64,000 nucleotides of DNA from Desmodesmus armatus (GCA_007449985.2 VIIQ02000574.1:248001-312000), one strand, 5' to 3'. Numbered from the stretch's first letter, positions 11,601-23,979 are shown. Numbers and translations: made by a program. Notes: generated by a model not told the origin, from the letters alone.

Positions 11601-14600
11601 GGTGTCTCACAGAGCGCTGCAAGCAGTACAGTGTATGCAAACACTGTACGTGCTTCAAGCACATTAGTTATCTAAAAACTACACTATCTGCTACTTAGAG
11701 CTCAGCGTGAGTGCTGACCGGCAGTGTACCAGACCGGCTGTACAGGGCCTTCTAAGTTCCTGTAGCTCTTGACACAGGTACTCAGCTTTAGTGATGTTGA
11801 CTGTATGGAGCCGTTCTCCCCGCGCTCCCAGTCTTTCAGTCACTGAGGTGCCCCTGGGGTGGTGGCACCCCCTCGCTGTGCATGAACAGGTTGACGCGCG
11901 CGTGCTGCCAGATGCCGCCCTGGAATACGCCAACAGCTGCGGTGTGTTGGGCAGCAACCAAGGTCAATGGCGGGCTGGTGGCCGTGCCACGCTGGTTGCG
12001 CCCACAGCCCTCACAACATGGGCAGTGCTCAGCCTAGCCTCGGGGCGCTGCAGCAGCCAGGGTGTGGCAAGCTTCGTCTCACACCTAACCTCAGAGATGC
12101 AGAAGCAGGGGATGAAGGTACATCAGCCTTCTGCTGTCCTAGATGGCAGCAGGTACAGCAGCATCGATGCAGCTTTTGAGGGTGCGGCAGCGCCTGGCTC
12201 AGGGGGTGCCAGTGTGCAGCTGGTGCTGGTGGTGCTGCCCAGCAAGGGGACAGCCCTGTACACGCAGGTGAAGCAGGCAGCACTGCAGCGTGGGATTGTG
12301 ACGCAGTGTGTGGCAGCTCCACAGGCCAAGATTCAGGGTGACTCAGCCAGCAAGGACGTGCCGTACCTCAACAACCTGCTGTTGAAGATCAATGCAAAGT
12401 TGGTGAGAATGAGGCGTGCGCTGTGTAGATGTTCCTTTGCAACTTGCCTCCTCACAAATGCCATGCATCTGTTCATGCACCCAATGGCCATGTTCCATTT
12501 GGAGTGATCCCCTGCCAGCCGACCCTTCGGCAGGCTGGCAGGTGGTTTCAAGCATCATGATGTGTTTCACCGTTGGCTCAGCCCAGCATAGCAAATGTGC
12601 AAGCCAGCGTCAGTGTGATCCAGCTGATGCATATAAACCACTTGACGCAACAACTCAGTCAACCCAGTCTGACTCAACCACCATATGGTACCTGAGCAGT
12701 ATGGGATGACGATGCATCGTCACCCCATTGACTCAGCTACCATAGTCACACCAACTGACGCTGAGCCACCTGTTCATCTCCCATGCTTGCTGTGGCCAGG
12801 GCGGCAGCAATTGGCAGCTGCCTGTTGACCCCAGCGTGTGGGGCCCCCGCTTTGGGACCCAGCAGCTGATGGTCCTAGGGGTGGATGTCACACATGGTCT
12901 CACAGGCAGCAGTAGGCCGTCAGTAGCAGCAGTAGTGGGCTCACACGACCCCGCCTGCACACGCTACGCAGCCACCGTCTCTGAACAGACAGCAGGGCAT
13001 GAGGTGGTGCTGGCTATGCAGGAGAGCGTGAGGGAGCTGTTAGTGGGCTGTCAGGACCGGCGGGGGCAGCTGCCGGAGGCGATCCTGGTGTTTAGGGATG
13101 GCGTGTCCGACAGCATGTATGGGGCGGTGGTGCAGCAGGAGGTTGCGGCCATCAAGGCAGCATGTCAGGGGATGGCTGCTGCAGGGGGGTCCAAGGTTAA
13201 GGTGAGAGCCACTGGCAGCCAACTTGGGCAAAGGTAAAGAGCTTGAAGGGCGGCTGCAGCAGTGCTACTATGGAAATGCAGCTACTGGCGCCCAGTCGCT
13301 GCTGAGTTTCACTCCTAGGACTAGTAACGGTTACGCTTTGGAGAGCCCAGAACCTAGTTTTGCGTCATGTCAAGATGTCTGAGTTCATGTGCACCCCATG
13401 ATGTGGTACGTCAACGTTGATAATGATTCTCTCTGGGTGCTTTGTGATGTGATGCATCCTGCATGATGTGTCAGATTGCGCAGATGATCCTTAGACATGC
13501 AGTGCACTGTGGCACTGCAGGTGACGTACCTGGTCGTGTCGAAGAGCCATGGCACGCGGCTTTTCCCTGTGAACGAGGGTGACTCTGTGAGGGGCAATGT
13601 GATGCCTGGGACTGTGGTGGACACACAGCTGGTGGCCCCACTCAAGTACGAATTCTTCATCAACTCCCATGCAGGCATACAGGTACTCAAGGCCACCTTC
13701 AGCATCCATTGCCGTCACAACAGGGTCTTGGTGTTTGTCAGGCTAGCAGCTCCCAGCTGCAGCTGTAGATTGCAAAATCTGCTAGGTTCTCAAAGCCCGT
13801 TAGGCCACAGCTTGCCAAGCTGTGTGACACAGCACAAGACAGCACAAGACAGCATGACACAGCACATGAAAGGATGCATCAGGCGCTGCATTGCTGACGG
13901 AGCACAGCTTGACAGTACTTGTGTGCCTGCAGGGCACCAATCGGCCGCCACGCATCAACGTGCTGGTGGATGACAACAACCTGGGGCCGGTAAGGAATAC
14001 AGAGCTGTACCTGCTGTACTGCCAGCATGCTACTTCATGTTGCAAGCTCATGAAAGCCAAGTCACCGTTCATTCATAGGCAGAGTGTTTGCCAGTCAGGT
14101 TGGGTATACTGCATTGCACCCTATCGTGCCGTGTGTGGACAAGCCAACAACAGAACTGCTGGATGTCAGAACCTTGCAAATTACAGGCAGGGTGAGCTAC
14201 CCTGTGCTGAACACACTGTGCAAAGTTTGCCTGCGCACTTCTGCCTGCAGGATGGTGTTCAGCTGCTGACGTATCACCTGTCCAGCATCTACTGCGCCTG
14301 CAGCAGGTGAGGCGACAGGCGGCAGCCCGATCAGCACAGTGTCAGCGTGGTGGGGACTTGGGCATTGCCACTTGCAGCTGGACACACGCTCCTCCCATCA
14401 ACTCACTGGCGTGGCACTCATGCATCATCTCCAACTCCCTCAGCACAGTATGCCCTGCCCTCAGCGGCATAGACTGCAGGACACTGCTTTTCACCGAGGG
14501 GTCCCTTTCTTCTCATGTCCCATATTACTCAGCGAGTAAAATTTGCCGCCATTATGCCCTTGTCACCCTACTGGTCGCTGCTCTCCTGTCATACACAGGA

Positions 14601-14791
14601 CCCTTTCAGAGCCCGCACCCACCCGCTATGCAGACAAGGCTGCCCGTGCAGGAGGCTTCATGAGCGCAAGCAGCACCAGCACTGCACCCTGGCAGGTAGT
14701 GCAGCCAGCACAGCCAGGCATGAACCAGCTGGAGTATAGAGTGCTCGGGTCTGCAGAAGGCAACCTGCCAAATACGATGTGGTATGTGTGA
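8667..14791 (+). CDS. AGO: Argonaute protein (N-PAZ-MID-PIWI)
   Basis: Eleven exons: 8667-8912, 9118-9885, 10313-10507, 10941-11155, 11418-11595, 11890-12402, 12800-13201, 13521-13682, 13933-13989, 14251-14306 and 14599-14791. The sum is 2985 nt (994 aa plus stop), the usual AGO length. N domain: GRPVKVLTNHL (about residue 107). Linker: RVQPTQAGLTL. PAZ end: SVEEYFAETYGIKL and IPMELC. MID keeps the 5'-phosphate pocket (YTQVK, VTQCV, LLKINAKLGG). PIWI has GVDVTH (Asp734), the Glu of GHEVV (Glu773) and FRDGVSD (Asp805), then SHAGIQGTNRPPR and VLVDDNN. The fourth catalytic position, His or Asp in slicers, aligns to Ser924 in TYHLSSIY. A Gly/Arg-rich insert (residues about 285-330) lies before the linker. 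The C-terminus TMWYV replaces the usual TM(Y/F)FA/C. Role: small-RNA-guided silencing; slicing is doubtful. The N-terminal start is the least sure part. Confidence 0.93.
12684..12744. repeat. palindrome in Argonaute intron 6
   Basis: A perfect 16-bp palindrome TGACGATGCATCGTCA (12707-12722) sits at the centre of imperfect arms of about 30 nt. The left arm reads TATGGTACCTGAGCAG... and the reverse complement of the right arm TATGGTAGCTGAGTCA.... The flanks are rich in TGACTCA-like words. Confidence 0.75.
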
Positions 14792-15820
14792 GGAGGCCAC
14801 AAGCTTCGGCCTGTGAGAGGAGCTGTGAGGTTTGTTGTAGTAAGAGGAGCTGTGAGGTTTGCAACTTGCTGATGTACATCAGTCTAGTATCTTGAGTGCG
14901 GTACGCTCCCACCGTTGTAAGTGGTGATGGACTGCCATTCTGATAAAGTGTTGCATGGCTGTACCCAGGTTGTCTAAGTAGTGTCGTGATCAACTTTTTG
15001 AATAGCATGTGCAGGCCTGTCCACCTGCACCCAGTCCCTGCATAGCAGTGATGACCATGTGCCGCACCGCTGGACAGCTGGTGACCCTTCTCCTGTAGTC
15101 GATGCACACGCAACATTGGAAATTGCCAAGACAAGCCACCTTGACCCTACCATGCGCTTGACACCTACATGTCAGACTGGAAGAAGCCTTAAAGCAGCAG
15201 CAGTGCTGTACATCATTGTTACATGGCCTGGCGGCCACCCAATATCTGCCGACATACACACAACATCTGAACAGCAGTCCTGTTGACAAGCGTCCGCATG
15301 GCCACGCACAGATGGAGCGGGCGCAACTCAACACACATGCGCCAGCACACAGCTAGGGCCACCTTGGCAGTCCACACACACCCATGAATTATTGACACGT
15401 TACCCAACACACACACGCCCAGCACAATCGTGTGCACACCCTGGTGTGCATAAACTGCATCGCAAGACATCTCAGAAGAAATGAACACGCCAGTGCGCTG
15501 TCGCGACAAGAGGGGTCACTTGAGCATCGTTGCCGCAACTCCTCCACATGTACACACCTCACCCCAGTACTGTACAGCCCTGTACACCGGCTTTGTGCGT
15601 GCGCACAAGCCACATCCCAATAAAGTCCACAACGGTTTGTCCAGATCAAACCTGCTGCGCACTCAGCCCTCAGACTGCAGGATATTCAGTCCTCTGCTGT
15701 CTGTCCGTAGGGGCACAACGTGCAGAGCACACAATCCTACGGCTGCTGTGTGAAATCATCAAAGAAAACTTGGCTGGCTTTCTGTGCCAGGGACATAGGT
15801 GCTGCAGGCCTGCAGGAGCA
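14792..15820. other. convergent intergenic region
   Basis: It lies between the 3' ends of Argonaute (plus) and the coiled-coil gene (minus) and so should hold two 3'UTRs. A 20-bp direct repeat (AGAGGAGCTGTGAGGTTTG twice, about 14814-14863) is present. No coding signal is seen. Confidence 0.55.
14916..14920 (+). terminator. candidate polyadenylation signal of Argonaute
   Basis: TGTAA, the usual green-algal poly(A) word, lies 125 nt after the stop codon. Position fits a normal 3'UTR; usage is inferred. Confidence 0.45.
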
Positions 15821-17857
15821 TCAACACAGCAGGAGGTGCACGACAAAACATGTCACGAGCTGCACATTGCTTGCAGTCATGCGGCGGTGTAGACGGTGCT
15901 TCGCATAGGCATTGGCACGCCAATAGGCAACATACATTGGCCCAAGTGCTGCTGCTGGTGGTGACCCTGCACTCCTTGCGGCCACAGTACTCACCACCTC
16001 CGAGGTGGTACAGGGTGCGGCACCCTGTACTGCGGCTAAAGTCTGACATACGCTGCTGCTTTGACGATGCAATGGAAGACGATGCAATGGATCAAGATCC
16101 CAGCCGCTGTTCCATGACATGCAACACACAGAACTAGCCCAAGTCGATGTGGCCTACATGCACCGCGCAGAACACCGCACATTCCCCACCCACCTGACAA
16201 TGTACTGTGCCGTCCTGTCATCAATGCAGTGGCCATATGGGGTGGCATGGATCTGACCCGCCGCCCACCGCTGAGTCTCAAGCATCGGCCGCGTGGTGGC
16301 CTTCGCAATCCCAAACTGCGTGGCGCTGCTGCCGCCGCCACCGCTGCCGCCGCCACCGCTGCCGCCGCCACCGCTGCCGCCGCCACTGCTGCTGCCGTTG
16401 ACTCCCGACCGGCTGGACAGCTGCCCAGGTCTGCTCCTGCTGCTTCTGCTGGCCGTCCTGCTGCCTGCACCACTGCCGCTGGTGTTGTTGCTGCAGATGC
16501 CTGTGCGCAGGAGGTTCTTCTCTGTGTGTGTCTTGACAAGGTCGTGCAGCAGTGGATCATCCAAGTCTGCTGTGGGGATGCGAATGGTGCGGTCATGTGG
16601 GGCCAAGGGGTTGTAGTCATCCTCTATGACTACATCCCTGAAGATGGGCTTGGTGTTGGTGGCGGTGACATAGGCCTGGGACGCCGACTGCAGCGAGGCC
16701 TCTAGCTCCTGGATGGAGGTCTTAGCCAGGGCCTGTTGCAGACGCTCCTGCAGCAGAAGGGTAGCGGAGAGGGGGGGGGGGTGAGAGACTACCAACATGT
16801 GCTGTTTGCAGGCAGATGGCTTGGATGCAATATTTAAACACCAGATTCACTCGCCCTGCCAGCGCGAACCCCACCCAGCTTGCTTCCGCTGCTGCTAAGC
16901 AGGCGAACAGCTGTCCTGCGGCCCAATCCATACAGCTGTGCTGCTGCCCTGTACCAAACACCATGCTGTTCCTGCATGTCCACAGCCAGTTGTGCAACTG
17001 TTTCAACTGCTCACCTGAATGGGTTCAAACACCTGTGTGTGCCACTGCTGGTGGAGTGCTACCTTGCGTGCCTGCTGTGCTGCCTCTGCATACTCCAGCA
17101 CCTGCTGGGCCTCTGACAGCACCCCTGAGCCAGGCTCCAGGCCCCCCAGCACCTCACTGCACAGCTGCTGGAAGGCGGCCTCGCGCTCAGCAGCCACAGC
17201 AGCACGCTTGCGCTGCAGCAGCAAGGGATAGCACGGAGAACACACGTAGTCAGGCACGAGCACCAGCCCAAGAGCAGCACACAGTGGTGGTTGTGGTGAC
17301 ATACTCGGATGCACCATGTGTTGAGGACACCTCAGCAGCAATCGTCAGAGAGTGCTGCTGCATCAGTATGTTGGTGTGCTGGGGGGGGGGGGGGGGGAGG
17401 CCCTAGGCCATACTGCACCAAGCATGCACAGACATCAGCAAGTCTACATCAATAACTGCGAAACCGTGTGTATATATTGATGCTGTCTGATGCAGGCTAG
17501 CTCACCTCCATTGCAGCCCTGAACAGCTCCTCCTTCTGGCGAGCCTGAGCCTCTCTTGCAACCCGCTGTGCTGCCTTGCGCTGCTGCCAGCTGTTGGCTA
17601 AGGGCCTGTAGCACACACCAGCAGCAGAGGAAGATTTGTATGGGTCTTGGGAGTGTGCATCAGTAGCTACAGGATGCAGGAAGCACCATGCAAAGGGCAG
17701 GGAGATGCACCAAGCAGTTGATAACTCACGTGTCATCTTCTGGGCATGGTGTTGGCACCACCTGAACTCCTGCGGGCTTAAGGCCATTTGCTGAACTGCA
17801 TAGCTGCCTTGCTAGGGCGGGCTGGTAGGTTTTCAGCTTGGACTTGGGACTGTCCAT
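15821..17857 (-). CDS. coiled-coil protein with (GGGGS)n linker, function unknown
   Basis: Six exons: 17857-17730, 17605-17506, 17212-17015, 16747-16194, 16029-15995 and 15966-15821; 1161 nt (386 aa plus stop), all phases consistent. The start MDSPKSKLKTYQP opens a Pro-containing leader. Residues about 45-140 are charged, Ala/Glu/Arg/Gln-rich and helical, typical of a coiled coil (QRKAAQRVAREAQARQKEEL). A conserved-looking block FRDVVIEDDYNPLAPHDR follows, then a Ser/Gly-rich segment containing repeated GGGGS (residues about 255-275), then ETQRWAAGQIHATPYGHCID. The C-terminal exon encodes GPMYVAYWRANAYAKHRLHRR and a hydrophobic end. No family was recognised. Similar helical proteins exist among axonemal and microtubule-associated proteins, which is only a guess. 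The two last small exons are less certain than the rest. Confidence 0.68.
16008..16030. repeat. short palindrome in coiled-coil gene exon 5
   Basis: Two perfect 10-bp arms (GTACAGGGTG / CACCCTGTAC) with a 3-nt spacer overlap the exon 5 splice acceptor. Chance or an RNA hairpin masking the acceptor are both possible. Confidence 0.6.
16328..16393. repeat. 15-bp coding minisatellite (GGGGS codons)
   Basis: Units of GCCGCCGCCACCGCT repeated about four times on the plus strand. They are read on the minus strand as Gly-Gly-Gly-Gly-Ser in the 15821-17857 gene. The unit keeps the frame, so copy-number change alters linker length only. Confidence 0.85.
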
Positions 17858-18332
17858 TGTTGCTGCTGTCAGCTGACAGTGACAGCTGTCCGAGTTATGT
17901 TTGCGCTCCTATGCAATTGTCATAGATAAATGGGGCTATTTGTACCCGGAAAAGCCAAAATGGTTCGTTTGTTTTGGCAAGTTCCCGGCTGTCTCGCTAC
18001 AGGGCGCCAGGTGGAAACTGGAATTGCCAGAGCTCAGGAAGAACGATGGGCAACCTTGGGCTTGGATGTCGTTTTACTAACAATATCTTTGCTCAATGAT
18101 GAAAGCGGAGCTGCTTCAGGGTTCTTCGCTGGCTACAGCTCAAAACCGCCCAATTTTTGTGTGCTACAGCTGGATTTCTACCCAGCAAACGGACAGCGGG
18201 CATACAGAGTTGAAAACTACACATACACTTGTTTGCTCCATGCACCATCACACATGTCCACACGTACTGCACCACAAAAACTCACCCGATGGCAATGCTT
18301 GCTGACCTTGACCCGCTCCGCAGCTGGATGCA
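17858..18332. other. intergenic, promoter side of the coiled-coil gene
   Basis: It lies upstream of the coiled-coil gene start and downstream of the stop of the small membrane-protein gene (both minus). A plus-strand ORF from 17930 runs through it but has no motif or family resemblance. Confidence 0.5.
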
Positions 18333-19078
18333 TCATTCGTTCTGCAGCAGTTGTGCATTCAGTCTTCTAGTCTTGGCTGCGAGGGCTGCCGACTGTTGCG
18401 TCAGATGCCTTGACTGCCAGCCGTCGTAGGCTGCCACCACCAGCAGTGACCCAACAGAGATGCGCTGCAATGTCAGAGCAATGAGGGTGAGGACAAACTG
18501 TTGATTTATTGCATTCCATGTGACCAAGTTGCCGCAGCTGCGTAATGTCCTGTGCTGGCACGCAGAGCACTTCCGCTTGGGGGGACATGCTTGTGGCTGC
18601 ACACTCGCTTGTACAAGGCCATTGAGCCTGCTGTCTGACACAGCTCAGTCTGATTTGCTCAATCTGTGCGTGGCGCAACTGCTCACCTTCCAAAGGCCCG
18701 CATTGCGCATTGCTATTGGCACTCTGAGCGCCTCTGGTGCTGCTGCAAGGTAGACAGCATGCGCAGCTGCCCCACACATAAAAACAGTCACTGCCATTGG
18801 CAACAGCGAAGAAAGCAGGGCAGCACGTGTGCAAGATGAGCAGCAAAGCTTGGTTGTTAGGACAAGAGATACTTTAGTAAGTAATAATGGTTTTTTTTAT
18901 AGTACCCCTTGGTTAGGACCCACCTTTGGGAAGCTGACGTTCTGAGTTTACCTTAGCCACCAGTTACCCGTTGCTGAATGAGTGTGCACATCAGCATGTA
19001 CTGACGTTTCCTTGGGGTTGCTAGCCAACAAAACAGCCAACAGAAGCAGCTCTACGCTCTGACCGACTGCCACCAGCA
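18333..19078 (-). CDS. small membrane protein, 5' end unresolved
   Basis: Three exons are proposed: 19078-18968, 18742-18687 and 18464-18333 (stop TGA). Phases 1, 0 and 0 link them. The first encodes a hydrophobic helix LVAVGQSVELLLLAVLLAS, the second AAPEALRVPIAMRNAGLWK, and the last a helix RISVGSLLVVAAYDGW followed by a polar tail SRHLTQQSAALAAKTRRLNA that ends QLLQNE. This suggests a protein with two membrane segments and a helical cytosolic tail. A start ATG at 19187 (MGDLSHALTLTPPFLRSG) precedes a donor-like site, but its phase does not match the next exon, so the N-terminus is unresolved. No family was recognised. Gene existence is probable; details are weak. Confidence 0.35.
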
Positions 19079-19556
19079 CTGCAGCAATGGCTGCTCACCT
19101 GCATTGTGCATCACCTGCTCGCTGCTGCCTCCCAACCACTGCGCAAAAAGGGTGGGGTGAGCGTCAAGGCATGGCTCAAATCACCCATGGTTGGCGCTAC
19201 AGTAACACGTGAGATAATGCCGCATATCAGCCGCGTAAGGACACACCTGCATAATCTTGGTCCAGCCACCAGAGCTGAGATCCACATCAACAGTGTTGCT
19301 GCTTTTTTGAGCCATCACGGGCAGGCTACCTCAAAAGAAGTTACAAAAACTCTTTCTGGGACGAGTTCGCGCCAGTGGGCATGCGATGCTGTGTGGCCCA
19401 ACTTCAACTGCAGGCAGGCCTCACTGATCTGGCTAGGGTTTGGAACCTGACTCTACGTTGGACTTGGACCACACTCGGCGGACTGTCGACACGTGATCAG
19501 ACCTTATATTCAGGCCGCTTCAGTCCCTTGCTGACGTTGTTTTCTTGCCAGACACA

Positions 19557-22495
19557 ATGACAGTCCTGAAGCACTCCCACAATCTGGGCCCGAGCACCGC
19601 AAGCAGGCAGCGTTCTGTCAAATGCGTGGCGACAGCTTCTGTGGTGAGCTGATTTGGCTTTTCTTGTGCCCCAGAGACCTTGCTTAGTGTTCCTGCAGTT
19701 CTGGTCAACCTGCTGCTGCAGCAACAGCCCTAGTAGACCAGAAGCTCCAACCCATCAGGCATATGGCTGCCTGCAACCTGCATCAGCCAAGCAGCGCCGT
19801 GCAGCAAAGTTCTGGCTTTTGATTTGCTGCCTGTATGCTGGGGTTACACTTGAAGCTGGAGCCATCCATGCCATTTCACACTGACCCACTCACAGGCCCC
19901 ACCAGCGCCCGCTGCAGCTAAGGCAGCTGCTTCCAAGGATGTGTGCAACGTTGCAGTGCTGGGTGCGTCAGGCTACACAGGTGCAGAGGTCATGCGGCTG
20001 TCAGCACTGCACCCAAACATCAGGATCACCGCACTCACTGGTGACCGCCAGGCTGGCAAGGTGGGTTACAACAGCTGTGGTGTCCAGCAGCAGCAGCAAA
20101 CTCAGCATGTAAACAACAGCACTCGCAGAACCTGGCCCATTCTCCCTGCAGGTTGCTGGCAGAGGGCGTGTATGCACATGTATGGGGCTTGCGGCGCACT
20201 GCAAGAAACATCAACAGAGGTTTTTTCTGCTGCTTTTGTGTCTGTCATACCGTTGCCTGCAGGCGTTTTCTGACGTGTTCCCCCACCTGGTGACAGCATC
20301 GGATGTACCCAAGCTGGTGAAGATTGATGACGTCAACTTTGGCGACGTGGATGCAGTCTTCTGCTGCTTGCCTCATGCAACCACCCAGAAAGTCATCAGC
20401 AGCCTGCCCTCCAGCCTGAAGGTTGTTGACCTCTCTGCTGACTTCAGGCTGGCTGATGTCAACACATATGCAGAGTGGTAAGCTTGAGTGCAGCAGGGAA
20501 AGACTGTGTTGGTCGACACATTTGCAGCATGCCACTGCTGCCAGCATGATGCGCTGTGGTGGCTTGGCTGCCTTTTGAGTACAGCTGCTGGCATGATCCC
20601 CCACGCATGCTGCATTATCATCAGCCCTGCATGGCAGTGCTGGCAATTGGGTCGCGGTGACATTATGTTGCGCGTGAGAAGTACACATGTACTGCCTCAG
20701 GCCTGGTATAGGAAAGTGCCGGCAACCATGTGTGGGCTGCATGTGTGTTGTGGCTACACACCCTCCCTACAGGTACGGTGGTGAGCATGCTGCCCCTGAG
20801 CTGCAGAAGGAGGCAGTGTACGGCCTGACAGAGATCTACAGGGACCAAATCAGTCCAGCACGCCTGGTGGCCAACCCTGGCTGCTACCCCACCACCGTGC
20901 AGCTGCCTCTGTACCCCCTGCTGAAGAACAAGATGATCTTGCCAGAGGACATCATCATCGACGCAAAGTCAGGTGTGTCTATGTGCGCTCTGTCTGTGTG
21001 CCAGTTGACACATGAACTGCGAAGCAGCGTCGCCTGTCACCAGGACAGCTACAGACACAAGGACAATCTGTGTGTTGCTGTGTTTTGGTTGTACAAGGGG
21101 CTTGCTTCTGCGCCAGCCTGTTTACAATTTTGACGGAGCTGTTTGGTACTTGGGTGTTCAATCAGACAGCCTTTGCATGTGATGCATGGGACCGTGTGCT
21201 GGCTTGTTTTGGAATTCAACGCTGATGCCAGCCGAGCCGCAGGATGCCTCCTTTCCCATGATGTGTTGGCGTCTGTCTGTGCAGGTGTTAGTGGTGCAGG
21301 GCGCAGTGCCAAGGAGTCAAACCTGTATGTCGAGATTGCTGAGGGCATCAACGCGTACGGCGTCAGCAAGCACAGGCACATGCCTGAGATTGAGCAGGGC
21401 CTGACTGAGGCTGCTGGGCAGCAGGTCACCGTCAGCTTCACGCCACACCTCATGTGCATGAGCAGGTGAGGCCAGCACGATTGCATGGCCATGCATGCCT
21501 GTTGTCCCTCTATTGAGGTGCAGGCCCCCGGGCTGTGGCGGTGCAGCTCTTTCCTGGGGGTATCTCTGTGCTAGAAGATGCTGTGCAAAGGCAGGGTAGT
21601 GGTCCGTCAGGTTTGCCCAGCACAGCGCAGGAAACCAGAGCCAGGTCAGACAGCACCAGCAGCTGCACATCGACTGGTAGGGTTGACTGATGCCAGGGGC
21701 AGGGCTCTTGGATAGTAACAAAATCCATCACACCTGCGGCATTTATGTTGTGCTGGACACAGGGGCATGCAGTCCACCATGTACGTCAAGCTAGCAGACG
21801 GTGTGACAGTGGAGGACCTGCGCAAGAAGCTGGTGGAGTCGTATGCCAACGAGCCCTTTGTGCGCGTGCTGGAGCCCGGGGTGGTGCCACACACGCGCCA
21901 CGTCCGCGGCAGCAACTTCTGCCTGATGAACGTCTTCCCTGACCGCCTGTCAAACCGCGCCATCGTCATCTGTGTGATCGATAACCTGGTGAAGGGTGCC
22001 AGCGGGCAGGCCATGCAGGTGGGTGGGATGGCGGCAGACACCTGCAGCATGTGCGTGCCATGCAGGCAATTTTGATTGTCTACCTGGACTGCACGTGTGC
22101 GTGTTGGAGCGTGTTGCTTGCATGCTGAACCTTTGACGTGACCATTGAGGATGCAGATGTTTGGGACTGAAAGTTGTGTGCCGTCAGCAACCATGTATCA
22201 CCTCAGCCTGGTCATGATCTTACCCTTACGTTGGTGCTTTCATGCAGAACCTCAACCTGATCATGGGCTACCCAGAGACCACAGCGCTTATGCAGGTGCG
22301 TGCATTCGTGGGCAGCCCGGGGGGGGGGGGGGCTTCTGCGTGTTGCATTGCGCTGGGGCAGCATCACTGGCTCCACTTGTTTTCATACTTCATGGCTGGA
22401 CCCAAAAAGCCTGCATAGGAGCATTGTTTGGCATGCAAAGCGCTCCGGCTGTCTGACTTTTCTTCCTGCACATGCAGTTGGCCATGTTCCCTTGA
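19557..22495 (+). CDS. ARGC: N-acetyl-gamma-glutamyl-phosphate reductase, plastid type
   Basis: Eight exons: 19557-19643, 19896-20060, 20263-20477, 20773-20972, 21285-21465, 21763-22018, 22248-22295 and 22478-22495. The sum is 1170 nt (389 aa plus stop), normal for the plant enzyme. It reduces N-acetylglutamyl-phosphate to the semialdehyde with NADPH, the third step of ornithine/arginine synthesis, in the plastid. The N-terminus ([20 protein letters not shown]) is a Ser/Arg-rich transit peptide, encoded with an Ala-rich linker. NADP-binding [20 protein letters not shown] and DLSADFRL follow. The catalytic Cys is in [32 protein letters not shown] and the dimer-interface [10 protein letters not shown] are present. 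The last exon encodes only LAMFP, matching the family's conserved C-terminal (A/L)xFP. Confidence 0.96.
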
Positions 22496-23660
22496 AGAAG
22501 TGCTGCAGCCGAGTCAAGCAGACGGCAGCAGGAGCTGCAGGCAGTGATGGTGTGATTGGCAGACAATTTGAGATTGTACGGGCAAGACATGTGGCAAGCA
22601 TTGTTTCACACGACGACCTGCCTCAGGGCTTGTTGTAGTTGTTGCTGTAGACGTTGCGTGTGGACGCATTTCAGGGCTTGCCTGCTGGCCCAAATGGCCC
22701 CTACACACAGGGTGCTGGCTGCTGCACCCCTGTGGATAGCTTGGCAACATCCCAGAGCGTCCTCACAAGGGGCAAATGTGCAATGATGGGTTGCCAACGA
22801 GCAGTAGCATTCCTTGCTGAGCCAAGCATGGCAGTAGCCTAAATTGATTTCCAAGCTGAATTTTTTTCAGGGCCTGTGCACCCATGTGTGTTGAACATGC
22901 TCACGCAGGCTCCAAAGGGCAACCACCCCCAGGCGTCTGGGGTGGGTTTTGTGCACTCTGTACCTTTCAAGCCTTTTTAAAATCTCTACGATGTAACATG
23001 CCACATGGCAAACAGGGAGCGTTGCAGTTCTACTTGCAGGCTGCACGTGACTGGTCAGGTGGCCACAGCTGTTTATGCGGCTGGTCCTGCTGAAGCGTTG
23101 ACCTTTGCTTTCCTGCATGCATACCCTTGTACACGACAGGCCTCCCACTGCCTGGCTGTATCAACCACTGGCTGTGTTACGGCAACCAAGCACAGGGACT
23201 GCGCCCCAGCTTGGCTCGCTATTACAACCAAGTCCACTGGCGCCCAGGGCAGCACCACACCTTTCAGATCAGGACCACTGTGTTCTCAAACCCACTGCCA
23301 GCAGGATAGGCCTGCTTGCATACCTGACGCGTGTGCTGCAAAAAAACTGCCGCGTGCCACTGGCAAGTCTGGTGTCACACCGGCCTACACCCATCCAGAT
23401 GTATACTGCAGTCCAATCTGGCTGTGTGCAGTGCTGGAGGTAAAATGCACAGCAAAGTGCTGCCAAAAGCAACAGCAGCATTGAGCCGTGGCAGTGCAGA
23501 AAGCACTGATAGAGACCCTTACGAACATGAAGTAAACAGTGCCGCCAGTGTTGGACTGCCGCCATGAAGATTTGTTTGTAGTTACCAAGCATGTATCTGC
23601 CATCCTGAGAAACCTTGTGCTCTTGTTCAATCACATGTGCCCACACGTATCCATGAAGCA
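22496..23660. other. convergent intergenic region
   Basis: 1.16 kb between ArgC (plus) and the small coiled-coil gene (minus), both ending here. No coding signal, repeat or RNA gene is recognised. Coordinates of the two 3'UTR ends cannot be set from sequence. Confidence 0.5.
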
Positions 23661-23936
23661 TCATTGGCTGGCCTCCTGCACTGCCAGGTCCTGCAGCTGC
23701 TGCCCTGCCAGCACCACCTCCCCCTCCAGAGCAACCTTGTCCTGCACCAGGCCCTTCAGCTCAGCACGGGCCGCCACCAGCTGCCTGTCCAGCTCAGCAA
23801 TCTCCTTGTCCAGATCCTCCAGGTCAGCCAGGTGCTGGGACGCATCAGCGCCTGCATGGACACCAACGTACATGTCACACCTGTAACTAAACAAGCTCAT
23901 ACCAGTCATGCACTGCTAGACAGAGAGAGGCAGAAC

Positions 23937-23979
<43 letters not shown>

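Noticed and set aside
17383..17399. Poly-G tracts (also 4445, 22320, 25789, 63104) and poly-C at 63337
   Set aside because: Simple homopolymers in introns; likely of uncertain length, no function inferred.
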